DNA of 64,000 nucleotides from Clostridium sp031626875. GTDB lineage: Bacteria; Bacillota; Clostridia; Clostridiales; Clostridiaceae. This document shows positions 26,025-33,978 of the stretch, in pieces (positions within the stretch are counted from its first letter, which is position 1; the number at the start of each line of letters is the position of its first letter). The translations under genes were made by a program, and so were the position numbers. The notes under the pieces are model-generated. The model saw only the letters and a program-made list of their open reading frames with translations. It was not told where the DNA came from and ran no database searches. The stretch is from NCBI RefSeq assembly GCF_031626875.1, contig NZ_JANDMF010000007.1:62001-126000 (forward strand). The letters run 5' to 3'.

Positions 26025-27344
26025 ATGAAAAAGTACAAAATTGTAATTGTTGGAGGAGCAAGCAGCTACACACCAGGAATAGTAAGAAGTATTATGAATG
26101 CTTATGAAAGGATGCCTATTGAAGAATTAGTTTTACATGATATTGACGAAAAAAACTTAGAAGTTATGGGAAAATATCTTCAAATTTTATTCAGAGATGA
26201 AAATTTTCAATCAGATGTTAAGTGGAGTACATCTTATGAAGAAGCATTTACAGGTGCAGACTTTGTGTTTACACAAATCAGAACTGGTGGTTTAGAAATG
26301 CGTGAACAAGATGAAAAAGTGTCATTAGCTCATGGATTAGTTGGGCAAGAAACCTGTGGACCAGGTGGATTTGCCTTTGCAATGAGAAGTATTAAGCCTA
26401 TGATTGAAATAACAAAATCTGTTGTAAAATATGCTCCTAATGCATGGATTATAAACTATTCAAATCCACTTCCAATTTTAGCTGAAGCCATAAGAAGAGA
26501 AGTTCCAGAATCTAAATCATTATTTATATGTGATATGCCAATAGTTCAACAAATGGCCATGGCTGCAACTCTTGGATACAAAGAAAAAGATTTAACATTT
26601 GAATACTTTGGATTAAATCACTTTGGTTGGTTTACTTCAATTAAGAATAAAGATGGAGAAGAGCTTATTGAAAAGCTAAAAGGAATTCTTGTAAATGGTG
26701 AAGAAATGAAAATGGTTGATTTTGGACACTTAGATGATAGTTGGATAAAAACATTTGCCAATATTGCAAAAGGGGTTAAGGCTTTCCCAGATTATATACC
26801 ACTAACATATATGCAATATTATTACTTTCCAGAAGCAATGGTTAAAAAATCAGATAAAAACTATACAAGAGCAAATCAAGTTATGGATGGAAGAAGAAAA
26901 AGAATTTTTGAAGAATGTAATGCTGTTATAGCTGCTAAATCAATAAAAGGTTTTGAACATTCTCTAGATGCTCATGGAGATTTTATTGTAGATCAAGCTG
27001 TTGCTATAGCTAATGATACTAATGAGAGATTTATGGTTAATGTAGTTAATAATGGAGCTTTTTCTAATATGGATAAGGATGTTGTTATAGAGACTTTTGG
27101 AACAATAGGGAGAGATGGTGCAAAAGTTCATAAATCAATAGAAATACCTGAATTTTATAGAGCAATGATGGTAAATCAAAATACTTATGAAAAGTTAACT
27201 GTTGAGGCTGCTCTTGAAGGTTCATATGATAAAGCACTTAAAGCATTAACATTAAATTCTACTGTTCCTTCAGTTGAAAAGGCAAAAGAAATTTTAGATG
27301 CACTTATAGTAGCTAATAAAGGATATTTTCCAGAATTAAAATAG
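26025..27344 (+). CDS. GH4 NAD- and metal-dependent 6-phospho-alpha-glucosidase (GlvA/MalH-like)
   Basis: 439 residues of glycoside hydrolase family 4. N-terminal dinucleotide fold (IVIVGGASSYTPGIV), the metal-ligand Cys169 in ICDMP, and GLNHFGWF (Asn198-His199). In the family literature the Cys-Asp-Met-Pro form marks 6-phospho-alpha-glucosidases, whereas phospho-beta-glucosidases have Cys-Asn-x-Pro, so maltose-6-phosphate-type substrates are likely. The enzyme uses NAD+, Mn2+ and a redox-elimination mechanism. It normally acts after a PTS importer, but no PTS gene is present here. Cotranscribed with the GntR regulator; AGGAGAG ribosome site. Confidence 0.9.
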   Translation: MKKYKIVIVGGASSYTPGIVRSIMNAYERMPIEELVLHDIDEKNLEVMGKYLQILFRDENFQSDVKWSTSYEEAFTGADFVFTQIRTGGLEMREQDEKVSLAHGLVGQETCGPGGFAFAMRSIKPMIEITKSVVKYAPNAWIINYSNPLPILAEAIRREVPESKSLFICDMPIVQQMAMAATLGYKEKDLTFEYFGLNHFGWFTSIKNKDGEELIEKLKGILVNGEEMKMVDFGHLDDSWIKTFANIAKGVKAFPDYIPLTYMQYYYFPEAMVKKSDKNYTRANQVMDGRRKRIFEECNAVIAAKSIKGFEHSLDAHGDFIVDQAVAIANDTNERFMVNVVNNGAFSNMDKDVVIETFGTIGRDGAKVHKSIEIPEFYRAMMVNQNTYEKLTVEAALEGSYDKALKALTLNSTVPSVEKAKEILDALIVANKGYFPELK

Positions 27345-27399
27345 TTAAAAATCTTATTTATACTACAAATCTATAAATAGGAGTTTCTATTTATAAAGC

Positions 27400-27511
27400 A
27401 AATTAATATATAATAAAAGATTATATTTATGTTAAAATTAAATTTTAAAATTAGGGTGAAGGAAACATTAGAAAATATAATTAAGAGATATTATGATATG
27501 TTGTTTTAGAA
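27400..27511 (+). pseudogene. Internally deleted remnant of a thioredoxin-like gene and its leader
   Basis: The last 45 bases (27467-27511) are identical to the 3' end and stop of the thioredoxin-like gene at 29861-29905. The preceding about 65 bases resemble that gene's upstream region (29478 onward). The gene body between is missing. With the MBL duplication this shows that the whole MBL-thioredoxin block was duplicated and this copy later lost the thioredoxin coding part. Confidence 0.85.
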
Positions 27512-27520
27512 GATTATATA

Positions 27521-27560
27521 AAAAATGAGCCAATATTAATTTATATATTGACTCATTTTT
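27521..27560. terminator. Bidirectional terminator
   Basis: 16-bp stem with one mismatch (27521-27536 with 27545-27560), A-run left and T-run right, between the GH4 unit and the convergent psd gene. Confidence 0.85.
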
Positions 27561-27566
27561 TGATTT

Positions 27567-28457
27567 TTATAATATTCTAGATGCAATTTGTTCCCCTAAT
27601 GCAACCTTAGATTCAAGTCCTAGTTTAGATTGTTCTAAAATATCATTATCTATTTTTATGCAATCTTTCTTAAAGAATAGTATTAATGTAGAACCACCAA
27701 ATTTAAAATAACCTTTCTCAGAACCTTTGTTTACCCTAATATTAGGTTTGTAATTTTGAATGATTGAACCAACACAAGTTGCACCAACTTCTATATATAA
27801 TATATCATCGAAATTATCAGATTTGAATAATGACCATTCTCTTTTATTCTGGCAAAATAGCTTTGGTATAGATTTTAGAGCTATTGGATTTACAGAATAA
27901 TAGTGTCCATTAATAAAGGTACTTTCATAAGGAATACCTGAATCTACAAAATGAAATCTATGATAGTCAGTAGGGGCTAGTCTTAGAATAATGCATGCCC
28001 CATCTTTGTAATTTTTTGCTATATCATCATTGTTGATTAATTCCTTTAAACTATATGAGAATCCTTTAATTTGAACTATATTATCTAAATCAATATTTTC
28101 ATGAACTATAAGTCTTCCATCACCAGGAGAGATTAGAATGTTTTTATCTTCATTTATTGGTCGTGATATAGGATTCAACTCTCTTGTGAAAAAATCATTA
28201 AAGGAAGTAAATTCATCAATTTCTTTTTTAGATAAAGTCATATCTATATTGAAATTTTCAACAAAGGATTTAATTTTATTAGAACTTAATTTGGTATCAC
28301 AAAACATACCATATATTTTAGAAAATAATTTTCTTTTAATAAAAAGTTCAGTAAAGCTTTTGCCAATAGGAGAACTATATATCCATTTCAGATATTCTTT
28401 TCCAGCAACAAGCTCTTCTTCATAAGATTTAGTAATTCTATTGTATACTTTTATCAT
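27567..28457 (-). CDS. psd: Phosphatidylserine decarboxylase proenzyme
   Basis: 296 residues. The catalytic triad is visible: Asp113 in SPGDGRL, His166 in DYHRFHF, and the self-cleavage site Gly255-Ser256 in KFGGST (LGST in many relatives), where Ser becomes the pyruvoyl group. The N-terminal SFNDFFTREL is also typical. It decarboxylates phosphatidylserine to phosphatidylethanolamine at the membrane. No pssA is adjacent. It lies on the minus strand downstream of MBL copy 2, separated by a hairpin; the ribosome site is weak. A complete, apparently functional gene. Confidence 0.93.
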   Translation of the reverse strand: MIKVYNRITKSYEEELVAGKEYLKWIYSSPIGKSFTELFIKRKLFSKIYGMFCDTKLSSNKIKSFVENFNIDMTLSKKEIDEFTSFNDFFTRELNPISRPINEDKNILISPGDGRLIVHENIDLDNIVQIKGFSYSLKELINNDDIAKNYKDGACIILRLAPTDYHRFHFVDSGIPYESTFINGHYYSVNPIALKSIPKLFCQNKREWSLFKSDNFDDILYIEVGATCVGSIIQNYKPNIRVNKGSEKGYFKFGGSTLILFFKKDCIKIDNDILEQSKLGLESKVALGEQIASRIL

Positions 28458-28520
28458 AAATATAATTATCCATAACTTATTAACTAAATATTAAATTGAA
28501 ATTAATAACTCAAAATTTAA

Positions 28521-28546
28521 AAGATATGGCTAATAGCCTCCATTTC
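28521..28546 (-). terminator. Probable terminator of MBL copy 2
   Basis: Imperfect inverted repeat around AAGATATGG / CCATTTCTT with an inner GGCT-AAT-AGCC; on the minus strand it is followed by T-rich TTTTAAATTTT. The psd promoter must also lie in 28458-28576, which shows nothing else clear. Confidence 0.45.
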
Positions 28547-28576
28547 TTATCTTGTTTCTATATATAACTTTTTAGA

Positions 28577-29353
28577 CTAAAATGTATATGATTCCCCATC
28601 ATCTGGAACTAAAACATTTGAAGATATATTTTTTTCATTAATAAAGTTTTTTAATTCTTCTCTTGATAAAGTCCAGTGATTCACAGCTTCCATATGACTA
28701 GCAATTATTTTTGCATTAGGAGCAGCCTTATATACTTCATAGACATCTTCTTTTCCCATAATTAAAGGATTAGTGTCAAGAAACTTATTTCTGCCAGCAT
28801 TTAGAACAATAACTTCTGGTGCTTGAGTCTCAATTACTTCTTTTATGCCTTCATACCAGATAGTATCTCCAGCAACATATAAAGTTTTTTCACTTGAATG
28901 ATTAAAAATAATACCACATACGTTACCAGCCATTTTTAATATTTCTCCACTTCCATGTTGACCTTTTGTTTTTGATAGCTTTATGCCTTCAAAATGTGTA
29001 TTTTCATTTAATATTTCCACATTTATGAATCCAGTATCTTGTAATTCTTTAGCATCTTTTTCATCTTGTACAAACATCTTTATATCTTTTGGTAAAATTT
29101 CCTTTGCAGCAGGGTCAAAATGATCTAAATGTAAATGAGTAGCAATTACAGCATCTACATTAATGATTTCTTCTAAAGATGCTGGTAAATTTATTAAAGG
29201 ATTATTTTGATCTTGTCTTGGTGCATCTGGATAACCAAGACGTGGCCCAAAAGGTGGATAAGTACCCTTATCTGCTAGAACAGGATCTATTAAAAAATTC
29301 TTTCCTGCATATTGAACTACTATTGTAGCATTTCTAATTTGTCTAATATTCAT
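28577..29353 (-). CDS. MBL-fold metal-dependent hydrolase (UlaG/YtnP-like), copy 2
   Basis: 258 residues, paralog of 24228-25004, with THLHLDHFD, GDTIWYEG and ASHMEAVNHW metal-site motifs conserved. Differences cluster in residues 19-200, mostly conservative, so both copies should be active but may differ in substrate or stability. Same ribosome site and near-identical upstream 120 bp as copy 1. It faces the thioredoxin-like gene divergently, and this is the intact version of the duplicated block. Confidence 0.88.
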   Translation of the reverse strand: MNIRQIRNATIVVQYAGKNFLIDPVLADKGTYPPFGPRLGYPDAPRQDQNNPLINLPASLEEIINVDAVIATHLHLDHFDPAAKEILPKDIKMFVQDEKDAKELQDTGFINVEILNENTHFEGIKLSKTKGQHGSGEILKMAGNVCGIIFNHSSEKTLYVAGDTIWYEGIKEVIETQAPEVIVLNAGRNKFLDTNPLIMGKEDVYEVYKAAPNAKIIASHMEAVNHWTLSREELKNFINEKNISSNVLVPDDGESYTF

Positions 29354-29473
29354 ATTTCATAACTCCTTTGTTTTTTAGTATATGTATATCTTATAGCATT
29401 ACCAATCACAGATACATAAGATAAATCAAGTCTTTTTACAGTTTCACTTGAATAATCAAAGTATTTGTCTAAA
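29354..29473. repeat. 120-bp upstream duplication, copy 2
   Basis: Matches 25005-25124 with two substitutions. Beyond 29473 copy 2 continues directly into the thioredoxin leader. In copy 1 the matching sequence resumes only at 27400, after the GntR-GH4 genes. Confidence 0.9.
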
Positions 29474-29576
29474 AAATAAATTAATATATCAAGGAAAGAG
29501 AATATTTATGTTAAGATTAAATTAATAATAAGGGAACTAGGTGGCTAGTACAAATATAATTTTTAGGAAGTGAGAT

Positions 29577-29903
29577 TTGATGTTAAAAACAACTAGTAAT
29601 GAAGAACTTAAAGATATCATTAGTAACAATGAAATGGTGATTTTATATTTTAGTAATAAGGTTTGTGGGGCTTGTGAAGTTATTAAAAATAAAGTCCAAA
29701 ATATATTAAAACTTTACTCTAAAGTAAAGTTTATTGAGATAGATGGAGAAGAACAAGTGGAATTAGCAGCACTAAATAATGTTTTTTCTTTTCCATTGCT
29801 GATACTTTATGTTGATGGGAAAGAAGTAATTAGATTGGGAAGAAATGTGAATTTGTTAGAATTAGAAAATATAATTAAGAGATATTATGATATGTTGTTT
29901 TAG
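29577..29903 (+). CDS. Thioredoxin-family protein (CGAC active site)
   Basis: 108 residues with a thioredoxin fold: MVILYFSNKVCGACEVIKNKV carries the CxxC active site as Cys-Gly-Ala-Cys, and the cis-Pro is in FSFPLLILYVDG. It lacks the usual Trp before the motif. Probably a cytoplasmic thiol reductase or bacillithiol-independent redox protein. It starts at TTG 29577 or ATG 29580, with AGGAAGTGAG upstream. It is divergent from MBL copy 2, and a decayed copy of its 3' end lies at 27467-27511. Confidence 0.85.
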   Translation: MMLKTTSNEELKDIISNNEMVILYFSNKVCGACEVIKNKVQNILKLYSKVKFIEIDGEEQVELAALNNVFSFPLLILYVDGKEVIRLGRNVNLLELENIIKRYYDMLF

Positions 29904-30012
29904 AAAATGAAAATTCTAATTTAAAATTTTTTATAAAAAACTTTTGAGCTTTATATATAAGAAAATATAGAATTTTTGGTTTTTAGTAGTGTTTATATGT
30001 TTAATTTTTTTT

Positions 30013-30056
30013 GGTATCAAGTAAGAATAAAATCTTATTTGGTACCTTCTTTTTTA
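30013..30056 (+). terminator. Rho-independent terminator
   Basis: 14-bp stem with two G-T pairs (30013-30026 with 30033-30046) and a T-rich tail CTTCTTTTTT. It ends the thioredoxin transcript about 110 nt after its stop. Confidence 0.75.
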
Positions 30057-30177
30057 TAAAAATACACTTCAAAAGAATATTCAGGTTAGGCAAGAGGAAA
30101 TATAGGAATATATAAATAGTATTTTTTATATTGATAACTTACAAATTTAAACATATTTGTACCGAGGAGGAGTTTAA

Positions 30178-31032
30178 GTGAAAAGTTTTTTCAAATATCT
30201 AGTGTTTTTTGTTGTTATACTAAACTTAGTTACTAATATGACATGTTTTGCAATTGAAGTACCTAATGAAAATAATAAATCAATACAAACAATAGATAGA
30301 TTACAGAAGATAAAAGAGAAAGGGGAGATAACAGTATTATCATTTAATATTGAACCATATTCTTATAGAGATCCTAAAACAGGTGAGTTCAGTGGAGTTG
30401 ATTCTGAGATTATAAAAGAGTTATCTAAACGTCTGGGAGTTCAAAAAGTGGTGGTAAAATATATTTCCCTTTCTAATGCGTTACAAGAACTTGCTAATGA
30501 CCCAAATATTGATTTAGTAGCACAGGCAATCAGTATAACAGATGAACGTAAAAAATTAGCAGCTTTTACAAATCCTATTTATACTCAAAATGAGGTCGTT
30601 GTGACCAGAAAGAAATCTAATATTAATAGCAAAGAAGGCTTAAAAAATAGAATCATTGGAGTACTTGCAGGTACAGTGCATGAATCTATAGCTGGAAATT
30701 GGAAAAAGAAAGGAGCAATTAAAGATTATATAACTTTTTATGATAATAGGTCTTTAATAGTAGCATTAGAGAATAAGACAATAGATGTTATGATAACAGA
30801 GCACTCAATAGGAGAAAACATACTTCAATCTAAATCTAAATCAGATTTTATATTATTATCACCAGAGCAATATAAATCAGAGGCATATTTTAATGCTGGA
30901 TATCCATTAAAGAAAGAGGATATTACATTATTAAATGCAATTAATGAAAATTTACAAGAGATGAAAAAAGATGGAACTATGTATCAAATATTTTCTAAAT
31001 ATGGGTTAACGGAGAAATATGTTTTACAGTAA
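30178..31032 (+). CDS. Amino-acid-type ABC transporter solute-binding protein (SBP_bac_3), orphan
   Basis: 284 residues: N-terminal signal peptide (residues 1-25, hydrophobic YLVFFVVILNLVTNM followed by TCFA), then a family-3 solute-binding domain with GEITVLSFNIEPYSYRDPKTG, DLVAQAISITDERKK and a C-terminal INENLQEMKKDGTMYQIFSKYG. The Cys in NMTCFA could be a lipid anchor, though the preceding residues do not fit a good lipobox. No permease or ATPase gene is adjacent, so its transporter is elsewhere or it acts as a sensor. It starts at GTG with GAGGAGG upstream. Confidence 0.85.
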   Translation: MKSFFKYLVFFVVILNLVTNMTCFAIEVPNENNKSIQTIDRLQKIKEKGEITVLSFNIEPYSYRDPKTGEFSGVDSEIIKELSKRLGVQKVVVKYISLSNALQELANDPNIDLVAQAISITDERKKLAAFTNPIYTQNEVVVTRKKSNINSKEGLKNRIIGVLAGTVHESIAGNWKKKGAIKDYITFYDNRSLIVALENKTIDVMITEHSIGENILQSKSKSDFILLSPEQYKSEAYFNAGYPLKKEDITLLNAINENLQEMKKDGTMYQIFSKYGLTEKYVLQ

Positions 31033-31170
31033 GGTTATTTTTTATAGAAAGTTTCAAAAATATATGTAAGATAATTATCTTTTATTATATACAAAGATAT
31101 TAGTTTTAATGAATAAAGTATAGATTACTGAATAAAATAAAAAGATTATAAGTAATAAGGAGAGATGAAT

Positions 31171-31410
31171 ATGGATGAACCTATAGTAGCAGGAAAAGGT
31201 CCTATTCCTGTGGAGCTTAAGAAGGGTGAAACTTATTATTATTGTACATGTGGAAAAAGTGATAACCAGCCATTTTGTAATGGAGCACATAAGGGCACTT
31301 CATTTACACCTATGAAGTTTACTGCTGAAAAAGATGGAACTGCTTATTTATGTGCATGCAAGAAAACTAAAAAGCCTCCATACTGTGATGGATCACATAA
31401 AAATCTATAA
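31171..31410 (+). CDS. Tandem CDGSH-type iron-sulfur protein
   Basis: 79 residues with two CDGSH motifs, CTCGKSDNQPFCNGAH and CACKKTKKPPYCDGSH; each has the Cys-x-Cys...Cys...His ligand set of a redox-active [2Fe-2S] cluster. It belongs to the compact prokaryotic two-motif class. The role of these proteins is not settled; electron transfer or cluster delivery is usual speculation. ATG 31171 is preferred to ATG 31165 because AAGGAG (31157-31162) is 8 nt from the former and only 2 from the latter. Confidence 0.9.
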   Translation: MDEPIVAGKGPIPVELKKGETYYYCTCGKSDNQPFCNGAHKGTSFTPMKFTAEKDGTAYLCACKKTKKPPYCDGSHKNL

Positions 31411-31421
31411 CTTAAAGAATT

Positions 31422-31462
31422 AAAAAATTGCACCACTGAATTAAAGGAGGTGCAATTTTTTT
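31422..31462 (+). terminator. Rho-independent terminator
   Basis: 13-bp stem AAAAAATTGCACC / GGTGCAATTTTTT and T-run, ending the CDGSH transcript. Confidence 0.9.
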
Positions 31463-31486
31463 AAAATAGAAATATTCAACTCCTAG

Positions 31487-31815
31487 TCAAAGGATTTATA
31501 TTCGCAATTTAATGATTATGATAATTATAAAAAAGAGGCATTGGAGCTGTAGTAATGAAAGATGGAATTGTTGTTTCAGGAGCATATTCATATACTGTTT
31601 ACAATAAAGGAATAGAGATAGAAATTGATACTAGAAAAGATTATAGAAGAAAAAGATTGGCATTAGTTTGTGGGGCCAAATTGATTTTGGAATGTTTGAA
31701 CAAAGGCCTATATCCAAGTTGGGATGCGCAAAACAAGGATTCTGTAGCCTTAGCAGAAAAACTTGGATATCATTTTGATAAAGAGTATGTAGCATATGAA
31801 ATAACAAAGTATTAA
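31487..31815 (+). pseudogene. GNAT-family acetyltransferase remnant, truncated and frameshifted
   Basis: The last 86 codons (from 31555) encode the C-terminal half of a GNAT protein: EIEIDTRKDYRRKRLALVCG is the acetyl-CoA loop, and YPSWDAQNKDSVALAEKLGY follows. Upstream the reading continues in another frame (SKDLYSQFNDYDNYKK) and joins at a run of six A near 31530-31536, giving NYKK followed by GIGAVVMKDG. The shift is most simply a one-base indel in that run. The N-terminal half is absent, cut just after the terminator at 31462. No convincing ribosome site precedes ATG 31555, so it is probably nonfunctional. Confidence 0.75.
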
Positions 31816-31920
31816 TGGAGCTTGAATTAAGAATAGCAATATGTAAATATAACATTAATTTACATTCAATATGGAATATTATATAATATATGTAATTTAA
31901 ATAAAGTTAGGATGAGAGAG

Positions 31921-32607
31921 ATGAAATTATTTTGTTTGCCATATGCAGGGGGCTCAAGTGTTATATATTATAAATGGAAAAAAATAATTAGCCATAATAT
32001 TCAGTTGCAAATAGTAGAATTAAAAGGTAGAGGGTCAAGATTTGGAGAAGGTTTCTATAATGATTTAAATGAAGCTGTAGAGGATATTTATAATATGATT
32101 AAGGATAAAATAACTGAAGGCAACTATGCAATATTTGGACATAGTATGGGAAGTATTTTAGCATATGAACTATATTATAAAATTATAAAAGAAGGAAAAC
32201 CTAAACCAAAGCATATATTCTTTTCTGCTCATAGAGCACCTACTTTCAAGAAAAAAGGGAAAATACATGCATTACCAGATGGAGAATTTATAAAGAAGGT
32301 AATAGATTTAGGTGGAACTCCAAAAGAAGTAGTAGAAAGCAAGGAATTATTAGACTTTGTAACTCCTATACTTAGAAGTGATTTTAAAATCTTAGAAGAA
32401 TATATATATGAAGAAAAAGAGGAGTTAATTAGAAGTGATGTATCAGTATTAATAGGAGAAAAAGATGAAATAACTTTAAAAGATGCAAATGCATGGGGTG
32501 AGTTGGTAGAAAAGGAAATAAGCATCTATTCTTTTGAGGGGAATCACTTTTTTATAAATGATGAATATAAAAAGATAATTAATTTAATTGAGGATAAAGT
32601 TTTATAA
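31921..32607 (+). CDS. Type II thioesterase (GrsT/SrfAD-like), orphan
   Basis: About 228 residues, alpha/beta-hydrolase fold: opens LFCLPYAGGSSVIYYKW, nucleophile Ser in FGHSMGSILAYEL, acid in VLIGEKDEIT and His in FEGNHFFIND. Type II thioesterases clear misprimed carrier proteins in nonribosomal peptide or polyketide synthesis. No synthetase or carrier gene is in the window, so its partner lies elsewhere. ATG 31921 (MKLFCLPYAGG, as in most relatives) is preferred to ATG 31912, since AGGA at 31909-31912 is 8 nt before it. Confidence 0.88.
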   Translation: MKLFCLPYAGGSSVIYYKWKKIISHNIQLQIVELKGRGSRFGEGFYNDLNEAVEDIYNMIKDKITEGNYAIFGHSMGSILAYELYYKIIKEGKPKPKHIFFSAHRAPTFKKKGKIHALPDGEFIKKVIDLGGTPKEVVESKELLDFVTPILRSDFKILEEYIYEEKEELIRSDVSVLIGEKDEITLKDANAWGELVEKEISIYSFEGNHFFINDEYKKIINLIEDKVL

Positions 32608-32625
32608 GAAGTAGTTTTTTAGGAA

Positions 32626-32660
32626 TAAGTGCTAACCTTAAATGGAAGGCACTTTTATAT
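32626..32660 (+). terminator. Probable Rho-independent terminator
   Basis: Hairpin AAGTGC...GCACTT (32627-32632 with 32649-32654) followed by a T-rich stretch, after the thioesterase. Confidence 0.6.
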
Positions 32661-32738
32661 TTGTTTTTAACTTCTAGAAAAAACAAGTAAATTAAATTTA
32701 ATTTATGGTATTATATTTGATAAAAGGGGGCGATAAGT

Positions 32739-33779
32739 ATGTTAAATTTAATAAAATCACTAGCTCTTAAAAAAGGAGATAAAATAGCAACAGTAAGTTT
32801 ATCTTGGGGTGGCGCTGGAGATAAGGAAATACTATGGAGATATAATCAAGGAAAGAAAAGATTACGAGAAGAATTTGGTTTAGAAGTTGTTGAAATGGAG
32901 AATACATTAAAGGGAAGTGAGTATTTATATAATCATCCTGAAAAAAGAGCAGAAGATTTTATGAACGCTTTTAGGGATAGTTCAATTAAAGGAATTTTCT
33001 CATGTATAGGTGGAGATGAAAGTATAAGGATGCTTCCATTTATAGATTTTGATGTTATTAAGAAAAATCCAAAAATATTTATTGGTTATTCAGATACAAC
33101 AGTAGCACATTTCATGTGTTTAAAGGCGGGGTTATCTAGTTTTTATGGACCTGCAATCTTATCAGAGTTTGCTGAAAATATTAATATGTTTGATTATACA
33201 AAACATTGGATTGATAAGGTGTTATTTAATACAGAAGAAATAGGAGAAATATATTCATCAGATATATGGACTAGTGAATACTTACCATGGGTTGAAAGAA
33301 ATAAGAAGATAGCTAGAAATACTCAAATATTTGAAGGAGTAGAACTTTTACAAGGGAATGGGAATGTAAGAGGTCGATTAATTGGTGGATGTATTGAAGT
33401 CTTAGAAATGATTAAAGGTACAAAAATTTGGCCAGAAGAAAATATGTGGAATGACTCAATACTATTTTTTGAAACTTCAGAGGATACAACCAATCCTACA
33501 TATATTGAATATTGGCTTAGAAATTATGGTTCTCAAGGTATTTTACAAAAGGTAAATGGAATAATATTTGGTAAGCCATATGACAATAAATATTATGAAG
33601 AATATAAGAATGTAATTAATAAGGTTATTAGAGATGAACTAAATCTAAAAGAGTTGCCAATAATGTATAATATGAATTTTGGGCATACAGCTCCAATGAT
33701 GGTAATTCCATATGGGGCTTTAGCTGAAATTGATTGTGATAATAATAAATTTTATATATTAGAATCTGGTGTAATATAA
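32739..33779 (+). CDS. S66-family LD-carboxypeptidase (MccF-like)
   Basis: 346 residues. Family S66 features: SWGGAGDKEI near the N-terminus, GIFSCIGGDES, catalytic Ser in FIGYSDTTVAH, LIGGCIEVLEMIKGT, catalytic Glu in FFETSEDTT, and catalytic His in MNFGHTAPMMVIPYG. The cysteine/serine-rich GGDES and the longer C-terminal part resemble MccF-type enzymes, which cleave peptide-nucleotide antibiotics such as microcin C, rather than LdcA murein carboxypeptidases. AAAGGGGG ribosome site. Monocistronic as far as seen. Confidence 0.9.
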   Translation: MLNLIKSLALKKGDKIATVSLSWGGAGDKEILWRYNQGKKRLREEFGLEVVEMENTLKGSEYLYNHPEKRAEDFMNAFRDSSIKGIFSCIGGDESIRMLPFIDFDVIKKNPKIFIGYSDTTVAHFMCLKAGLSSFYGPAILSEFAENINMFDYTKHWIDKVLFNTEEIGEIYSSDIWTSEYLPWVERNKKIARNTQIFEGVELLQGNGNVRGRLIGGCIEVLEMIKGTKIWPEENMWNDSILFFETSEDTTNPTYIEYWLRNYGSQGILQKVNGIIFGKPYDNKYYEEYKNVINKVIRDELNLKELPIMYNMNFGHTAPMMVIPYGALAEIDCDNNKFYILESGVI

Positions 33780-33810
33780 GTTGGAAATGTTTATTTCTAT
33801 AAAAATTTGA

Positions 33811-33978
33811 TATAATATAAACAAGAGATGCAGATAATAAAAAAGTAGAATGGAAAATATATTGGTAATATATTTTCACACCCTACTTATATACAATTCT
33901 AGTTGTTTAGGCAACTGGTATCACTATTTAATATTTGATTTAAAAATAGTAGCTATCCATTGGGGCTACTATTTTTTT
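33811..33978 (+). ncRNA. Putative structured RNA, candidate antitoxin of a type I toxin-antitoxin pair
   Basis: Three consecutive hairpins occupy 33843-33978: a two-part stem (AAGTAG 33843-33848 with CTACTT 33883-33888, and 11 perfect pairs 33853-33863 with 33867-33877), a small stem AGTTG/CAACT near 33900-33916, and a terminator. A TATAAT at 33811-33816 could drive it (the -35 is weak), giving an RNA of roughly 150 nt. It is convergent with a 33-codon holin-like toxin whose 3' end it overlaps. It could instead be the 3' UTR of the LD-carboxypeptidase mRNA. Confidence 0.55.
33942..33978. terminator. Bidirectional terminator shared by the RNA and the toxin gene
   Basis: 12-bp stem AAAAATAGTAGC / GCTACTATTTTT (33942-33953 with 33965-33976) with A-run and T-run flanks. 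The toxin stop codon lies inside the stem. Confidence 0.85.

Noticed and set aside
31860..31885. TTTACATTCAATATGG before the thioesterase as a sixth site of the two-component operator
   Set aside because: Only the first nine bases match and the AGTT part is lost; in such A+T-rich DNA this is too weak.
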